In this document: one piece after another, positions 1-7,943 of the stretch | How positions within the stretch are numbered: position 1 is the stretch's first letter | Layout of the letters: the number at the start of each line of letters is the position of its first letter | DNA from: Lutibacter flavus | GTDB lineage: Bacteria > Bacteroidota > Bacteroidia > Flavobacteriales > Flavobacteriaceae | DNA: 33,439 nucleotides | Reading direction: 5' to 3' | NCBI GenBank assembly: GCA_945903795.1 | Contig: CAMDPE010000009.1 | Span: forward strand, 1-33,439 | Notes under the pieces: model-generated | Told to the model about the DNA's origin: nothing | The model's database searches: none | The model's input: only the letters and a program-made list of their open reading frames with translations | Made by a program: the position numbers and the translations under genes

Positions 1-107
1 GCACCACCATTTTGAGCAAAAAGTGGCATTATTTTGGAAAGGTATTCCTGCACCTTTTCCATATTCTCAGGATTAGGAATTGCGTTGATGATTAAATTAA
101 TTGTCAT
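1..107 (-). CDS. DUF1330-like protein, N-terminal part only
   Basis: An open frame starts with ATG at 107–105 and runs off the left edge without a stop. The visible residues begin MTINLIINAIPNPENMEK and continue with YLSKIMPLFAQNGG. The short beta strand, 'N/D-P-x-x-M/W-x-x-V-x-x-Y' stretch and 'xxPLFxxxGG' ending recall the N-terminus of small DUF1330/dimeric alpha-beta-barrel proteins, whose function is unknown. It lies 12 bp downstream of the SRPBCC gene in the same direction and is probably the next gene of that operon. With only about 35 residues the family call is tentative. Confidence 0.5.
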   Translation of the reverse strand, partial: MTINLIINAIPNPENMEKVQEYLSKIMPLFAQNGG

Positions 108-119
108 TTTTTTAGAGTT

Positions 120-692
120 TTATTTGTTAATAGAAATTATTTTTCTTGGGTGTGGATTTCCGTTTTCAACATAATATTGAAATTCTTCTGAGATTTGCTT
201 TGATAATTTTGTCATTTTCTTTCGCATCAATCCTTTCATCATTATTCCCATTATTCCACCTGTTTTCATCTCGATTTGCATTTCTAATTTGGTTGTTCCA
301 TTTTCCAAATCTGTAAGTTTCCAAGTGTTGGCTGCATACTTCACCATTTTTGGCATTCCTTCATACACTTGATAAGAAAGTATATGTTCTGTTTCAGAAT
401 ATTGAAGGATTTTTTCTTTAATATTTCCAATTCCTGAAACATTGCAACCCCTTTCAGTACAAGTTGAGCCATTAATTGTTTCGTGATTCCTTGCTTCGGA
501 ATGTTTAATGGAAGAAGCCCATTTGTAAGCGTCTGCAAATTCAGGCCCTAAAACTTGCCAAGCCTTTTGGATTGGTACTTTAATGATAAGCTCTTGCTTA
601 ATAATTATAGGTGCTTTGTCTTTGGCGTACAATGCGAAGCCGTTGAATAATATTGCTATTGCAATAATAAGTGGTGATAATATTTTTTTCAT
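120..692 (-). CDS. secreted SRPBCC (START-like) family protein
   Basis: 190 residues. An N-terminal signal peptide (MKKILSPLIIAIAILFNGFALYAKD) indicates export to the periplasm or surface. The remainder reads as a SRPBCC/polyketide-cyclase-like helix-grip domain: an early 'IxVPIxKAWQVLGPEFADAYKWASSI' segment, a central 'LSYQVYEGMPKMVKYAANTWKL' and a closing long helix (~150–180). Two cysteines, at about 78 and 83 (CTERGC), could form a disulfide. SRPBCC domains bind hydrophobic ligands; the ligand here is unknown. The start codon lies 1 bp after the stop of the SDR gene, so the two are co-transcribed. A second, cytoplasmic SRPBCC gene occurs in the neighbouring block (3801–4187) but is clearly a different subfamily. 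Confidence 0.7.
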   Translation of the reverse strand: MKKILSPLIIAIAILFNGFALYAKDKAPIIIKQELIIKVPIQKAWQVLGPEFADAYKWASSIKHSEARNHETINGSTCTERGCNVSGIGNIKEKILQYSETEHILSYQVYEGMPKMVKYAANTWKLTDLENGTTKLEMQIEMKTGGIMGIMMKGLMRKKMTKLSKQISEEFQYYVENGNPHPRKIISINK

Positions 693-693
693 A

Positions 694-1497
694 TTAATTA
701 TTTTTTATTGTTGCCCTGTTTATTAAAAATCCAAACATATTTGTAAGCACCCATCTTGGTGTCATAAACTTGCCCATTATGTCCATTGTGTTATTCCAAG
801 TTCCTGATATTACAGCTTGTCTTTTGCCCAATGCGTTAATTGCTTTTCGTACTACGGGAGTTACTTCCATTGCTGTGATTGGCATTTTCTTAAAGTCAAT
901 GTCAGTCATATTTATAGCCATTTCTGTTTTTGTTAAACCCGGTGAAAGAACAGTTACGTCAACATTGTATTGTTTAAGTTCATAGTTGAGTGCCTGTCCA
1001 AAGGAAAGTATATAAGCTTTTGAAGCCGCATAATTTGCAAAGAAAGGAACGGACTGATGCCCAAAGGTTGATGAAATAAAAATGATACCGCCTTTTTTTC
1101 TACTTTTCATTTTTGCTCCAAACAAGTGGGCCAATTGCATTGGAATTTGAGTGTTTAATTTTTGCACATCAGTTTCTGTTTGTAGAGAATTTTCAACAAA
1201 GTTTCCGTGGGTTTCCATTCCTGCATTAGGAATGAGCAATCCAATTTCTAAATCTTTTGTTGCATCAACCAATTCGTCAAGTGCACCACTTTTCAAAAGG
1301 TCAATCCTAATCGTTTTTACTTTTATTTTATGTTTTTGATGAAGCGAGGTAGCCAATTCGTCTAAACGATTTTTTCTACGGGCTACCAATATCAAGTTTA
1401 AGCCTTTACTGGCCAACTGTTCTGCAAATTCTTTTCCTATGCCTGATGATGCCCCTGTTATGAGTGCATAGTCGCCATATTTTAGTTTAAAATCCAT
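694..1497 (-). CDS. short-chain dehydrogenase/reductase (SDR)
   Basis: 267 residues from the ATG at 1497 (MDFKLKYGDYALITGASSG). The frame is open 15 codons further upstream, but that stretch does not look like SDR sequence. The classical SDR layout is complete: cofactor motif TGASSGIG at 14–21, NAG at 91–93, catalytic serine in the 'IISS' strand near 142, and the YxxxK pair Tyr156/Lys160 (YAASK). A basic residue pair (ARRKNR) after the second strand suggests NADPH preference. It should reduce or oxidise a carbonyl/hydroxyl on an unknown substrate. It sits between an AraC regulator (79 bp upstream) and the secreted SRPBCC gene (1 bp downstream), suggesting one operon under that regulator. Confidence 0.85.
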   Translation of the reverse strand: MDFKLKYGDYALITGASSGIGKEFAEQLASKGLNLILVARRKNRLDELATSLHQKHKIKVKTIRIDLLKSGALDELVDATKDLEIGLLIPNAGMETHGNFVENSLQTETDVQKLNTQIPMQLAHLFGAKMKSRKKGGIIFISSTFGHQSVPFFANYAASKAYILSFGQALNYELKQYNVDVTVLSPGLTKTEMAINMTDIDFKKMPITAMEVTPVVRKAINALGKRQAVISGTWNNTMDIMGKFMTPRWVLTNMFGFLINRATIKNN

Positions 1498-1576
1498 TTT
1501 TGGTATCGTTAAATTTAATACCACAAAAATAGATGACTTCAAAGACTAAGATTTCTTAAATAGGTTCAACAAATTC

Positions 1577-2425
1577 TTAAATCAGTTCAAAACGGAATTC
1601 TGTTGGTGTCTTGCCGTGTTGAAGCTTGAATGCCCTATTGAAATTAGAGATCGTTTCAAAGCCACATTCATAGGCTATGTCGGCAATTGGCTTTGATTTA
1701 ATATGAAGTAATTGTGTTGATTTTTCTAACTTTTTGTTTGAAATATATTTTGCAGGACTTTCATTATATAATTCTGCAAATTTTCTTTTGAAAGAGGCTT
1801 TACTTGAATTTGTCAGTTTCGCAAAGTCGTCAATAGATAAATTGCTAAAAATGTTTTTTTGAATAATATCGTTAAAATTGTACTCGTGAGGCACAAACAA
1901 CAAAGCCACAAATTCATTGATAGATTTGGATTGTTCGGTTTTGCTCAACAATAAAAGCAGTTCTTTCAATTTGTTTAAAATTAAATCTTCGTCCGCCAAT
2001 TGTGGGTTGTCAAGCAAATAATTTATACTGTCAATAAATGATTTAAGCAATGGTTCAACACTAACTTTAGTTGTGTCAAAATTGCTTTGTAAGATTTTTA
2101 TTGAAAGGTCTGTTTGAAAAAAATGTTTTACAATGTCTGGATAAAAATAGGCGGCAACTGCCGAAATTGTATCGCTTTGAGGGTTAGGATTTGTTGCTAA
2201 TTGTTCAAAAAAATAGTTGCCACATTTTGAAAGCATTGCCTCACCTTCGTTAAATGTCAAAACATTTGTCGGTGTCCTAAATTGAAACGCCCCTTTGGTA
2301 AGAAATAAAAAACAAGCTTCATTTTCTTGAAAGAATTTAGGAACTCGTTTGAAATCATTGGTCATAACCAATTTTTCAAATACTACCTTGTCCTTATATT
2401 TTATTGTTTTTAGTTCGAGTACCAT
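1577..2425 (-). CDS. AraC-family transcriptional regulator
   Basis: 282 residues. The N-terminal ~170 residues resemble an AraC-type cupin sensing domain (FxLTKGAFQFRTPTNVLTFNEGEAML). The C-terminal ~95 residues hold the two helix-turn-helix motifs: first 'LSIDDFAKLTNSSKASFKRKF', then 'KPIADIAYECGFETISNFNRAFK' followed by the family-typical 'HGKTPTEFR'. It is the first gene of its cassette-like block, starting 51 bp after the block's GTTACTTGC edge. The SDR, SRPBCC and DUF1330-like genes follow in the same direction and are the obvious targets. The effector cannot be deduced. Confidence 0.85.
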   Translation of the reverse strand: MVLELKTIKYKDKVVFEKLVMTNDFKRVPKFFQENEACFLFLTKGAFQFRTPTNVLTFNEGEAMLSKCGNYFFEQLATNPNPQSDTISAVAAYFYPDIVKHFFQTDLSIKILQSNFDTTKVSVEPLLKSFIDSINYLLDNPQLADEDLILNKLKELLLLLSKTEQSKSINEFVALLFVPHEYNFNDIIQKNIFSNLSIDDFAKLTNSSKASFKRKFAELYNESPAKYISNKKLEKSTQLLHIKSKPIADIAYECGFETISNFNRAFKLQHGKTPTEFRFELI

Positions 2426-2467
2426 CTTAGATTTTAGTCAACTGTTCAATGTTTGTGTCATAGGGTT

Positions 2468-2597
2468 GCAAGTAACGGTTGGCGTGTATGTAGCGGATTA
2501 GAAGAGATTTCCTGTCCGTTTAGCACAATATTTTTTAGAGGCACAGACCTTCATTTACCATTTCATCCGCTATTGCACATACACGCTGTTATGCGTT
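2468..2597 (-). repeat. attC-like palindrome 1 (end of the sigma-factor block)
   Basis: On the plus strand 2482–2498 (GCGTGTATGT then AGCGGAT) is mirrored by 2565–2586 (ATCCGCT, 5-nt bulge, ACATACACGC). The arms are 17 bp of exact complement interrupted by one bulge, with a spacer of about 66 nt. Outer edges on the minus strand are ACGCATAAC (2596–2588) and GTTACTTGC (2476–2468). The first edge is the exact reverse complement of the block's own start at 4333–4325. It begins 11 bp after the stop of the sigma-factor gene. Size, bulged arms and edge relation resemble an integron attC. Confidence 0.6.
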
Positions 2598-2607
2598 CGC
2601 CCTTTTA

Positions 2608-3402
2608 TCAATTTAAATTTACTTCTAATATTTTCTTTATTTTGTTTAGCCTTTGTTCTGGATACTCAAAATTTGGGTTTGTCTGTATTAGTCCTGTTGC
2701 TGTTTCTACATCTGAAATACTCGAAATTAATTCTTTTGAAGCAAATAACAAATGATTTGGGTTTATTCTTTGTGTCGCAATAGCATTGTCCACTTTTTTA
2801 TGACAACGGCAAGCATTGTTTGAGTTTACAAGTCCACAATTTTGTTTTGTAAACTCATTAATTTTTGTTCTTGCTCTTGATAGTCGTTTACGGAATGTTT
2901 CAGGCGAAATGTCTTGTATAAATGCTCCGTCTATTGAGTTAAATTCTAATATTTCTCCAACCACATATGTAATTCGACTTTCTGTGTCCAAGCATTGCAA
3001 CATTCCTGTTGAGCAACCAATTTTTACTTCTTCCACTAATAACTTTTTTTCTGCACTGTTTACATTGTAATTGTGATTTAGTCCTTGTGCTAAATCATTT
3101 GCGAAAATGTCGAAGTTGAGTTGTTGTCTTTTTTCTTTGTCTAAAATATTGAGTAAATAATTTGTTGCAACTCTGTAAGTCCAAGTTGTAAAGTTGCTTT
3201 CAAAATTGAAACTACCTAAATGAGTAACTATTTTGATTAGTATTTCTTGTGTAGCATCTTTTGCATTTTCAGGGTGAAAAAGTATTTTAATAGAAATGTT
3301 GTAAATGTATTTCTGAATACTTTCAAGCAAAGCATTAAGGGCGACTTTGTCGCCCTCAACTGCTTTTCTTACCAAAGTTTCAATTTCTTTATTTTGCTTC
3401 AT
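2608..3402 (-). CDS. ECF-type sigma-70 family RNA polymerase sigma factor
   Basis: 264 residues from the ATG at 3402 (MKQNKEIETL); the open frame seven codons upstream uses TTG and is less likely. Region 2 spans about residues 8–90 with the typical 'AKDATQEILIKI' and 'FNFESNFTTWTYRVATNYLLN' segments. Region 4 (about 150–190) ends 'SPETFRKRLSRARTKI'. A C-terminal extension of ~75 residues contains a cysteine/histidine cluster (NCG…ACRCHKK) that could bind metal or sense redox; this extension is longer than in minimal ECF factors. It overlaps the upstream membrane-protein gene by 14 bp, implying translational coupling. An ECF-like promoter before the first gene of the block (4230–4261) suggests self-regulation. 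Confidence 0.8.
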   Translation of the reverse strand: MKQNKEIETLVRKAVEGDKVALNALLESIQKYIYNISIKILFHPENAKDATQEILIKIVTHLGSFNFESNFTTWTYRVATNYLLNILDKEKRQQLNFDIFANDLAQGLNHNYNVNSAEKKLLVEEVKIGCSTGMLQCLDTESRITYVVGEILEFNSIDGAFIQDISPETFRKRLSRARTKINEFTKQNCGLVNSNNACRCHKKVDNAIATQRINPNHLLFASKELISSISDVETATGLIQTNPNFEYPEQRLNKIKKILEVNLN

Positions 3403-3799
3403 TGTTTCTGAAAATAAATGCAATTACTATTGCTCCAATTATTGTTGCAAAACTATCAATAATTCCTGCAAGTAGCATAGAAGTTCCATCTGCAATGCTC
3501 CAACCGGCTGTAATTAAATGTCCTGCTACATTTATTGAAAGACCTGTCATTGCACCTGCAATTAATCCTTTTTGTAACCAAGTTTTCCCTTTTACAATTG
3601 GAACAAGCCAAACTAATACAACTGTCAAAAGTAAATAACCAAATAAAATTGCAGGGAAATTCAAACCATCTTTTTCAGGGTCTCGACTTATGCCGATTTT
3701 TGCATTTAGGAAAGGTCCAATAATTGTCATCGCTAAAACTGTGTTTGCAATGAATGTGGCTATAAAACCAAGTAATGTTGCTAGAATATTCTTTTTCAT
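3389..3799 (-). CDS. small multi-pass membrane protein, unknown function
   Basis: 136 residues from the ATG at 3799 (MKKNILATLLGF); an upstream in-frame start would overlap the SRPBCC gene and add polar residues before the first membrane helix. Four hydrophobic segments are visible: about 3–25, 50–69, 80–100 and 108–128, separated by short loops with 'ISRDPEKDG' and 'VKGKTW'. No catalytic motif is recognised. It is the middle gene of a three-gene operon: its start lies 1 bp after the stop of the SRPBCC gene and its end overlaps the sigma factor by 14 bp. The tight packing makes a role as membrane partner or regulator of the sigma factor possible, but there is no sequence proof. Confidence 0.75.
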   Translation of the reverse strand: MKKNILATLLGFIATFIANTVLAMTIIGPFLNAKIGISRDPEKDGLNFPAILFGYLLLTVVLVWLVPIVKGKTWLQKGLIAGAMTGLSINVAGHLITAGWSIADGTSMLLAGIIDSFATIIGAIVIAFIFRNNEAK

Positions 3800-3800
3800 T

Positions 3801-4187
3801 TTAAAATTTGTTTTTAAGGATTTCCAATTCTTCAATTAAACCTACAATTCCAGGTTCCCAAGCTTGGTCAGGCATTCCGTCAGCTTGAAAAAGTGTAAAC
3901 AAGTAAGTTACGCCTTCTGCATTTCTTAAAAGTCTTGTTGGAATTGGAAAAGGTGCATCGCCAAAAAACAAATCAATGTTTCCTGTTTGTTTGTCGCCTT
4001 TAACCACAAACTTTACTTTACCCATTGGTGTTACTGCAAAATGTTCTCCATTTTCAAGTGCTACGTCTGCAATGAAGTTTGTTGACCATTCTTTGTAAAG
4101 TAATGGATTTGTCAGGTAGTCAAATACCTTGTCGTATGCAGCACCTATGCTCACATACCTTGTCGTTGTGTTTTGTAATTTTACCAT
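3801..4187 (-). CDS. cytoplasmic SRPBCC family protein
   Basis: 128 residues without a signal peptide. The opening 'TTTRYVSIGAAYDKVFDYLTNPLLYKEWST' matches the START/Bet v1-like pattern of an N-terminal strand followed by 'xxVFxYLxxPxxxxEW', and the C-terminus forms one long helix (GIVGLIEELEILKNKF). It probably binds a small hydrophobic ligand or acts as an AHSA1-like domain; the ligand is unknown. It is the first gene of the operon with the membrane protein and sigma factor, 146 bp after the block edge at 4333, with an ECF-like promoter in between. Confidence 0.75.
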   Translation of the reverse strand: MVKLQNTTTRYVSIGAAYDKVFDYLTNPLLYKEWSTNFIADVALENGEHFAVTPMGKVKFVVKGDKQTGNIDLFFGDAPFPIPTRLLRNAEGVTYLFTLFQADGMPDQAWEPGIVGLIEELEILKNKF

Positions 4188-4229
4188 CGTCTAATTATTT
4201 TAAATAACCAATTCATTTTGGTTACGATA

Positions 4230-4261
4230 GATTAGACAGAACTGGTTGTCAAGGTGTGACC
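4230..4261 (-). promoter_or_regulatory. candidate ECF sigma-dependent promoter
   Basis: On the minus strand GTCACACC (4260–4253) is followed after 14–15 bp by TGTCTAATC (4238–4230). This resembles ECF promoters of the TGTCACA/CGTC kind known for the ECF41 group, although the fit is partial. It lies about 40 bp upstream of the SRPBCC–membrane protein–sigma factor operon, where autoregulation by an ECF factor would be expected. Confidence 0.4.
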
Positions 4262-4373
4262 GAAATCTTAAAATATTTTCTGATTTCTGAAAGTTTCAAG
4301 TTTTGTAGGGTGTCTCGTATGGTGACGCATAACTAATGGCTAACACCCATATAATAATTTACCAAATATACAT

Positions 4374-4572
4374 TTAATCGAAATGCTTTACTATATTCAT
4401 TAAAAGAAGTGCTTCTTTTAATATAAAAGAGTCATCATATTCATTTTTAATTGCATGATAAGGAAGTTGTTCTTCGATAGAACTTGCATATAAGTCTGCA
4501 TCGTGAAATCCATAGCTTTTTATTTTAAGGTTAAATATAAGAAACGAATTAAAATGTATAACTATGAATTTC
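4374..4572 (-). pseudogene. remnant A: decayed C-terminal gene fragment
   Basis: On the minus strand a frame without a start codon reads SYGFHDADLYASSIEEQLPY…ILKEALLLMNIVKHFD and stops at 4376–4374. The related fragment at 10284–10460 (remnant B) ends ILKEALHxMNIIKHFN, with internal stops. Plus-strand bases 4331–4420 and 10241–10330 match at 84 of 90 positions; weaker similarity continues to about 4550/10460. I do not recognise the parent protein. It sits between attC-like palindrome 3 and the start of the sigma-factor block. Confidence 0.55.
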
Positions 4573-4682
4573 TATAATTATTTATTTGAAGATAATAAAT
4601 TATTAAAAGAAAGTCTAAGTCTATTCTTAAAGTAAATAACGGATAGCCTGAATAGCTGCAAAGTGCATTTAAATGATGATTT

Positions 4683-4800
4683 GCGAACTGCCGAGTACGA
4701 GCTCCGCTTGATCTGTCTAAGGCAGCCAACAGGCATGGTGGCGTGAGAGGCGCACTCCGTCAGTTTCTGGCGGAGCCATCAACTCGATTGGCAGTAGTAC
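4683..4800 (-). repeat. attC-like palindrome 3 (end of the ABC-transporter block)
   Basis: Plus-strand 4687–4707 (ACTGCCGAGT… GAGCTCCGC) is mirrored by 4770–4798 (GCGGAGCC… ACTCGATTGGCAGTAGT) with bulges, and the spacer is ~62 nt. The stretch is markedly richer in G+C than its surroundings. Minus-strand 4800–4787 (GTACTACTGCCAAT) matches the plus-strand start edge of the same block at 9278–9291 (GTATTACTGCCAAC) at 12 of 14 positions. The inner edge is GTTCGCAAATC (4688 leftward). Palindrome and edge relation resemble an attC site, more degenerate than the other two. Confidence 0.5.
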
Positions 4801-4861
4801 TTATTTATTAATGTTTTTATCAGCTGTTATTATTCAAACTTTGCTTCTCAGAATTGGTTCC

Positions 4862-7240
4862 CTATTCATAAGTTAAGGCTTCTCTTGTCGAGATCTTTGT
4901 AACGGCATTTTTTGCAGGTATTCTGCTGGCTATCCAACCAAAAGATACTGTTACAATCAATGTAATCCAAAATCCTGTTTGGCTGAAGGCATATTGGAGA
5001 ATTGCTTGATCACCCAACATTAGTCTTCCGAAAAACACGGCAGCTACACTACTTAAAGGAATGGCCAATAATAATCCCAATAATACACTGCCCATACTGA
5101 TAATCATACCTTCAGCAGTAAATAGAGAATATATTTTTTTAGGAGTAGCTCCAATGGCACGCATTACACCAATCTCCCGAGTTCGTTCACTGATATTGAT
5201 TCCTGTTGCGGAAGCCATACCAACCGCACTTACAAGCAAAACAAGAAAAGAGAGAATTAGGATGGTGCTTAAGATAATAGTCAGGTGGTCGTACACCACT
5301 TTTACCCTTTCAACATTTGCCTGAACAAAAAGCACATTCAAACCGGAGGGTACAATTGCTCGTTCAATTTTTCTTTTTAGTTCTATAACGTTTTCATATT
5401 CATTGTTTTCAGCAACAAAACTTATGGTGTTTCCAAGGTGTTGAGGATTAAACATAGCATCGTATTTATCGGCATCAATAAATATTTTCCCAAGCTCAAA
5501 TTGTTGTGCTACTCCCACAATTCGTACGTTGATAATTGAATCGCCAATTGATATGTCTAAGTTGGTTCCCATCTTCGGAAACTCGTAAAGCTGCCAGGCT
5601 TGTTGATTCATTACCACTTCGGATTCATTAGATTTCCGAATCCATCTTCCTTCAATTATTTTGGGTTTGATTAATTCTGTATTGTAAGGCAATGCAATAA
5701 TACCTGCACCTTTGTTGGTAGAAAGTACATTTGTTTGTACGGCACCTGCTCCACCATTCCATAAATAAATGTCTTTTACACCCGAAATATCTTTAAAGAG
5801 CTGAATGGCATCTTCCTTAGAGATAGGTTTGCTTAGCGCAACCTGCACATCATATCTTAATTCATTCCTCAAATCGGAAAGCAGATTCCATAAAGATTTT
5901 CTGACATTAAAACCTGTGCTGAAAATAGCAACACCCAGTGCCATTGTAATTACGGTTATGGATAGCCTCCTGCTGTTTCTTAATGAGTTTCTAACAGCCA
6001 AAATAAATGTACCCGGCAAATTAGTAAATCGTACTGTTCCCTTTGTTGTCTTTTTTCCAATGTTGACCACGTTAATACCATAATCGTTCAGAGCCGTAAT
6101 TACCGATGTTTTTGTGCTTTTTATTAATATCGATAAGGATAAAAGCAATGGTAAGACGAGACTTACGAGCATGAGTAGTAAATATATCGAAACAGGAACC
6201 GATGTAAGTATATTAAAGTTGAGTACCCCGGCAACAAAATGAGCGAACCAATTACCCGTTGCTATTGCAATTGGCACAGCAATTATTCCAGCAGTCAATC
6301 CAATTACCAAAAGCATGGTAGTGTATATTTGAAATACTTTACCCTGCGTAGCACCCATTGATTTCATAATCCCGATTTGCCTGATTTGGCTCACCATTAC
6401 AGAACGCATAAGTTGTGATACCAAAACAGAACCCATGATGAAAGCCAGCAGTCCGATAGCTCCAATCAAAAATAACAAGGTATTCAATTGCCATTGATGC
6501 GGGTGTTCGTTAAACAATGGGATTTTTTTGTTGGCAATATGTATGTCGTTTTCTTCAAGGTCTTTAATAATTTGGGCAGAAGTATTTTGCACATCATGTT
6601 CTGAATATACATTCTTGAATCTGATGATTAAACGCCTGTTAACAGGTAGTCCTGTGATTTTGGAATACGTTTCTTTATCAGCATAGGCATACATAATATG
6701 ATCTTGTGTAGCAGGAGCTTGTGCAGGATCAAAACAAATACCGCTAATGGGAACATTTATAACTTTGCTGCCAAACCTCAGACGAGGCGTTGAAGCTACA
6801 TCAAGATTTGATATTAATTTTCCATCGCGTTCTAAAAGAATGCTGCCTTTTTCAGGTCTTGTTTCTCCAGCTTCACTAAAGATTTTGGCAAGCTTAAAAG
6901 AACCAAAGTTTTCCGTTCCGTAAAAATACAAGGGAATCCATTCATCCGGCTTTATTTCAATTCGCTGTAATGAGAAGTCCCGGAATTCAGCTGATTTTAC
7001 TTCCGGTCTTTTTTCAAAGGTTTTCAAATCCAGATTGCTGAAATCATTAGATTCAAGAATTAAATGTATAGGTTCAGTTTTTTGAAAATTCTCGTTCAAA
7101 TCTCTGGTTAAAATATAATAGGAAACTATAACGGAGCCTACTCCCCAGATACCGAGTGCCAAGGCAAAAACGGCTAAAGATGTTCGCCTTAGGTCAATTT
7201 TTAATTCCCTTATGGCTTTTATGTATTTTATATTTATCAT
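4862..7240 (-). CDS. ABC transporter permease, FtsX/MacB-like, two repeats
   Basis: 792 residues, inner membrane. The order is: TM helix (~18–45), periplasmic MacB-type core domain (~46–245), three TM helices of an FtsX domain (~255–375, with 'QIRQIGIMKSMGATQGKVFQIY'), then a second set: TM helix (~428–448), periplasmic domain (~450–660) and a second FtsX domain (~670–785) containing 'SERTREIGVMRAIGATPKKIYSLF'. The duplicated architecture is typical of ~800-residue Bacteroidetes permeases that work with LolD-like ATPases in lipoprotein, peptide or drug export. It starts 15 bp downstream of the ATPase gene and ends its block just before attC-like palindrome 3. The substrate is unknown. Confidence 0.85.
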   Translation of the reverse strand: MINIKYIKAIRELKIDLRRTSLAVFALALGIWGVGSVIVSYYILTRDLNENFQKTEPIHLILESNDFSNLDLKTFEKRPEVKSAEFRDFSLQRIEIKPDEWIPLYFYGTENFGSFKLAKIFSEAGETRPEKGSILLERDGKLISNLDVASTPRLRFGSKVINVPISGICFDPAQAPATQDHIMYAYADKETYSKITGLPVNRRLIIRFKNVYSEHDVQNTSAQIIKDLEENDIHIANKKIPLFNEHPHQWQLNTLLFLIGAIGLLAFIMGSVLVSQLMRSVMVSQIRQIGIMKSMGATQGKVFQIYTTMLLVIGLTAGIIAVPIAIATGNWFAHFVAGVLNFNILTSVPVSIYLLLMLVSLVLPLLLSLSILIKSTKTSVITALNDYGINVVNIGKKTTKGTVRFTNLPGTFILAVRNSLRNSRRLSITVITMALGVAIFSTGFNVRKSLWNLLSDLRNELRYDVQVALSKPISKEDAIQLFKDISGVKDIYLWNGGAGAVQTNVLSTNKGAGIIALPYNTELIKPKIIEGRWIRKSNESEVVMNQQAWQLYEFPKMGTNLDISIGDSIINVRIVGVAQQFELGKIFIDADKYDAMFNPQHLGNTISFVAENNEYENVIELKRKIERAIVPSGLNVLFVQANVERVKVVYDHLTIILSTILILSFLVLLVSAVGMASATGINISERTREIGVMRAIGATPKKIYSLFTAEGMIISMGSVLLGLLLAIPLSSVAAVFFGRLMLGDQAILQYAFSQTGFWITLIVTVSFGWIASRIPAKNAVTKISTREALTYE

Positions 7241-7255
7241 GGTACCGTAAAAATT

Positions 7256-7936
7256 TTAGGAGTTAAGGAACTTACCATCAGACATGGTCAGTATTCTGTT
7301 AAAACGAGATGCAATATTGGGATCATGTGAAACAACAATCACTGTTTTGCCAGATTTTGACAATGATTCCAAAAGATCATAGATAGCATGAGATGTAGTG
7401 CTATCAAGATTGCCGGTAGGTTCGTCTGCAACAATAATTTTGGGGTCGTTTGCCAAGGCTCTTGCAATGGCAGCGCGCTGTTGTTCTCCTCCTGAAAGTG
7501 CCGAAGGCATTTTATTTGCATGGTTTTCAATACCTACTTGTGTTAACAGTTCCCTAACCCTTTTAACACGTTCGCCTTTGGGTACAGTCCCGACAAACTC
7601 CATAGCCAGTAGCAAATTTTCAGCAATGGTAAGTGTGGGGATCAGTTGAAAAAATTGAAAGACGATTCCAATGTTTTCACCCCGCCATTTAGCCAGTTTG
7701 CTTTCGTTCATGGTAGATAATTGCGTGTCATTGATATTTATAGTACCCGAGCTAGGGTGATCAATTCCTGTAATCATATTTAAAAGAGTCGATTTGCCAC
7801 TACCTGACTTTCCAACGATGGCCATAAACTCCCCGGATTTGATGTCGAGATTAACAGACATTAAAGCAGTAAATGATTGTGCTTTTGATGTAAATGTTTT
7901 GGTTACACTTTGTAGTGATATAATTGTATCGGACAT
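7256..7936 (-). CDS. ABC transporter ATP-binding protein, LolD/MacB type
   Basis: 226 residues from the ATG at 7936 ([15 protein letters not shown]); the open frame continues upstream into the DUF2141 gene but that part is not ABC-like. All nucleotide-binding motifs are present: Walker [10 protein letters not shown] (42–50), Q-loop near Gln94, signature LSGGE (147–151), Walker B IIVADE (167–172), D-loop NLDS and the switch His204. The '[15 protein letters not shown]' segment is typical of the LolD/MacB/FtsE subgroup. It energises the FtsX-like permease encoded 15 bp downstream. The DUF2141 gene is 7 bp upstream, so the three genes form one operon. Confidence 0.9.
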   Translation of the reverse strand: MSDTIISLQSVTKTFTSKAQSFTALMSVNLDIKSGEFMAIVGKSGSGKSTLLNMITGIDHPSSGTININDTQLSTMNESKLAKWRGENIGIVFQFFQLIPTLTIAENLLLAMEFVGTVPKGERVKRVRELLTQVGIENHANKMPSALSGGEQQRAAIARALANDPKIIVADEPTGNLDSTTSHAIYDLLESLSKSGKTVIVVSHDPNIASRFNRILTMSDGKFLNS

Positions 7937-7943
7937 TTTTTCT

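Noticed and set aside
770-985. Plus-strand ORFs across 0.7–8.1 kb and 26–33 kb
   Set aside because: They lie antisense to well-supported genes and have no recognisable domains; they are shadows of the real reading frames.
2453-2755. 100-aa plus-strand ORF over the palindrome
   Set aside because: It runs through the noncoding palindrome and antisense into the sigma-factor gene; no family resemblance.
4290-4690. Insertion sequence between the two decayed gene ends
   Set aside because: No transposase and no flanking target duplication; the shared flank ends at GTT and fits the cassette model better.
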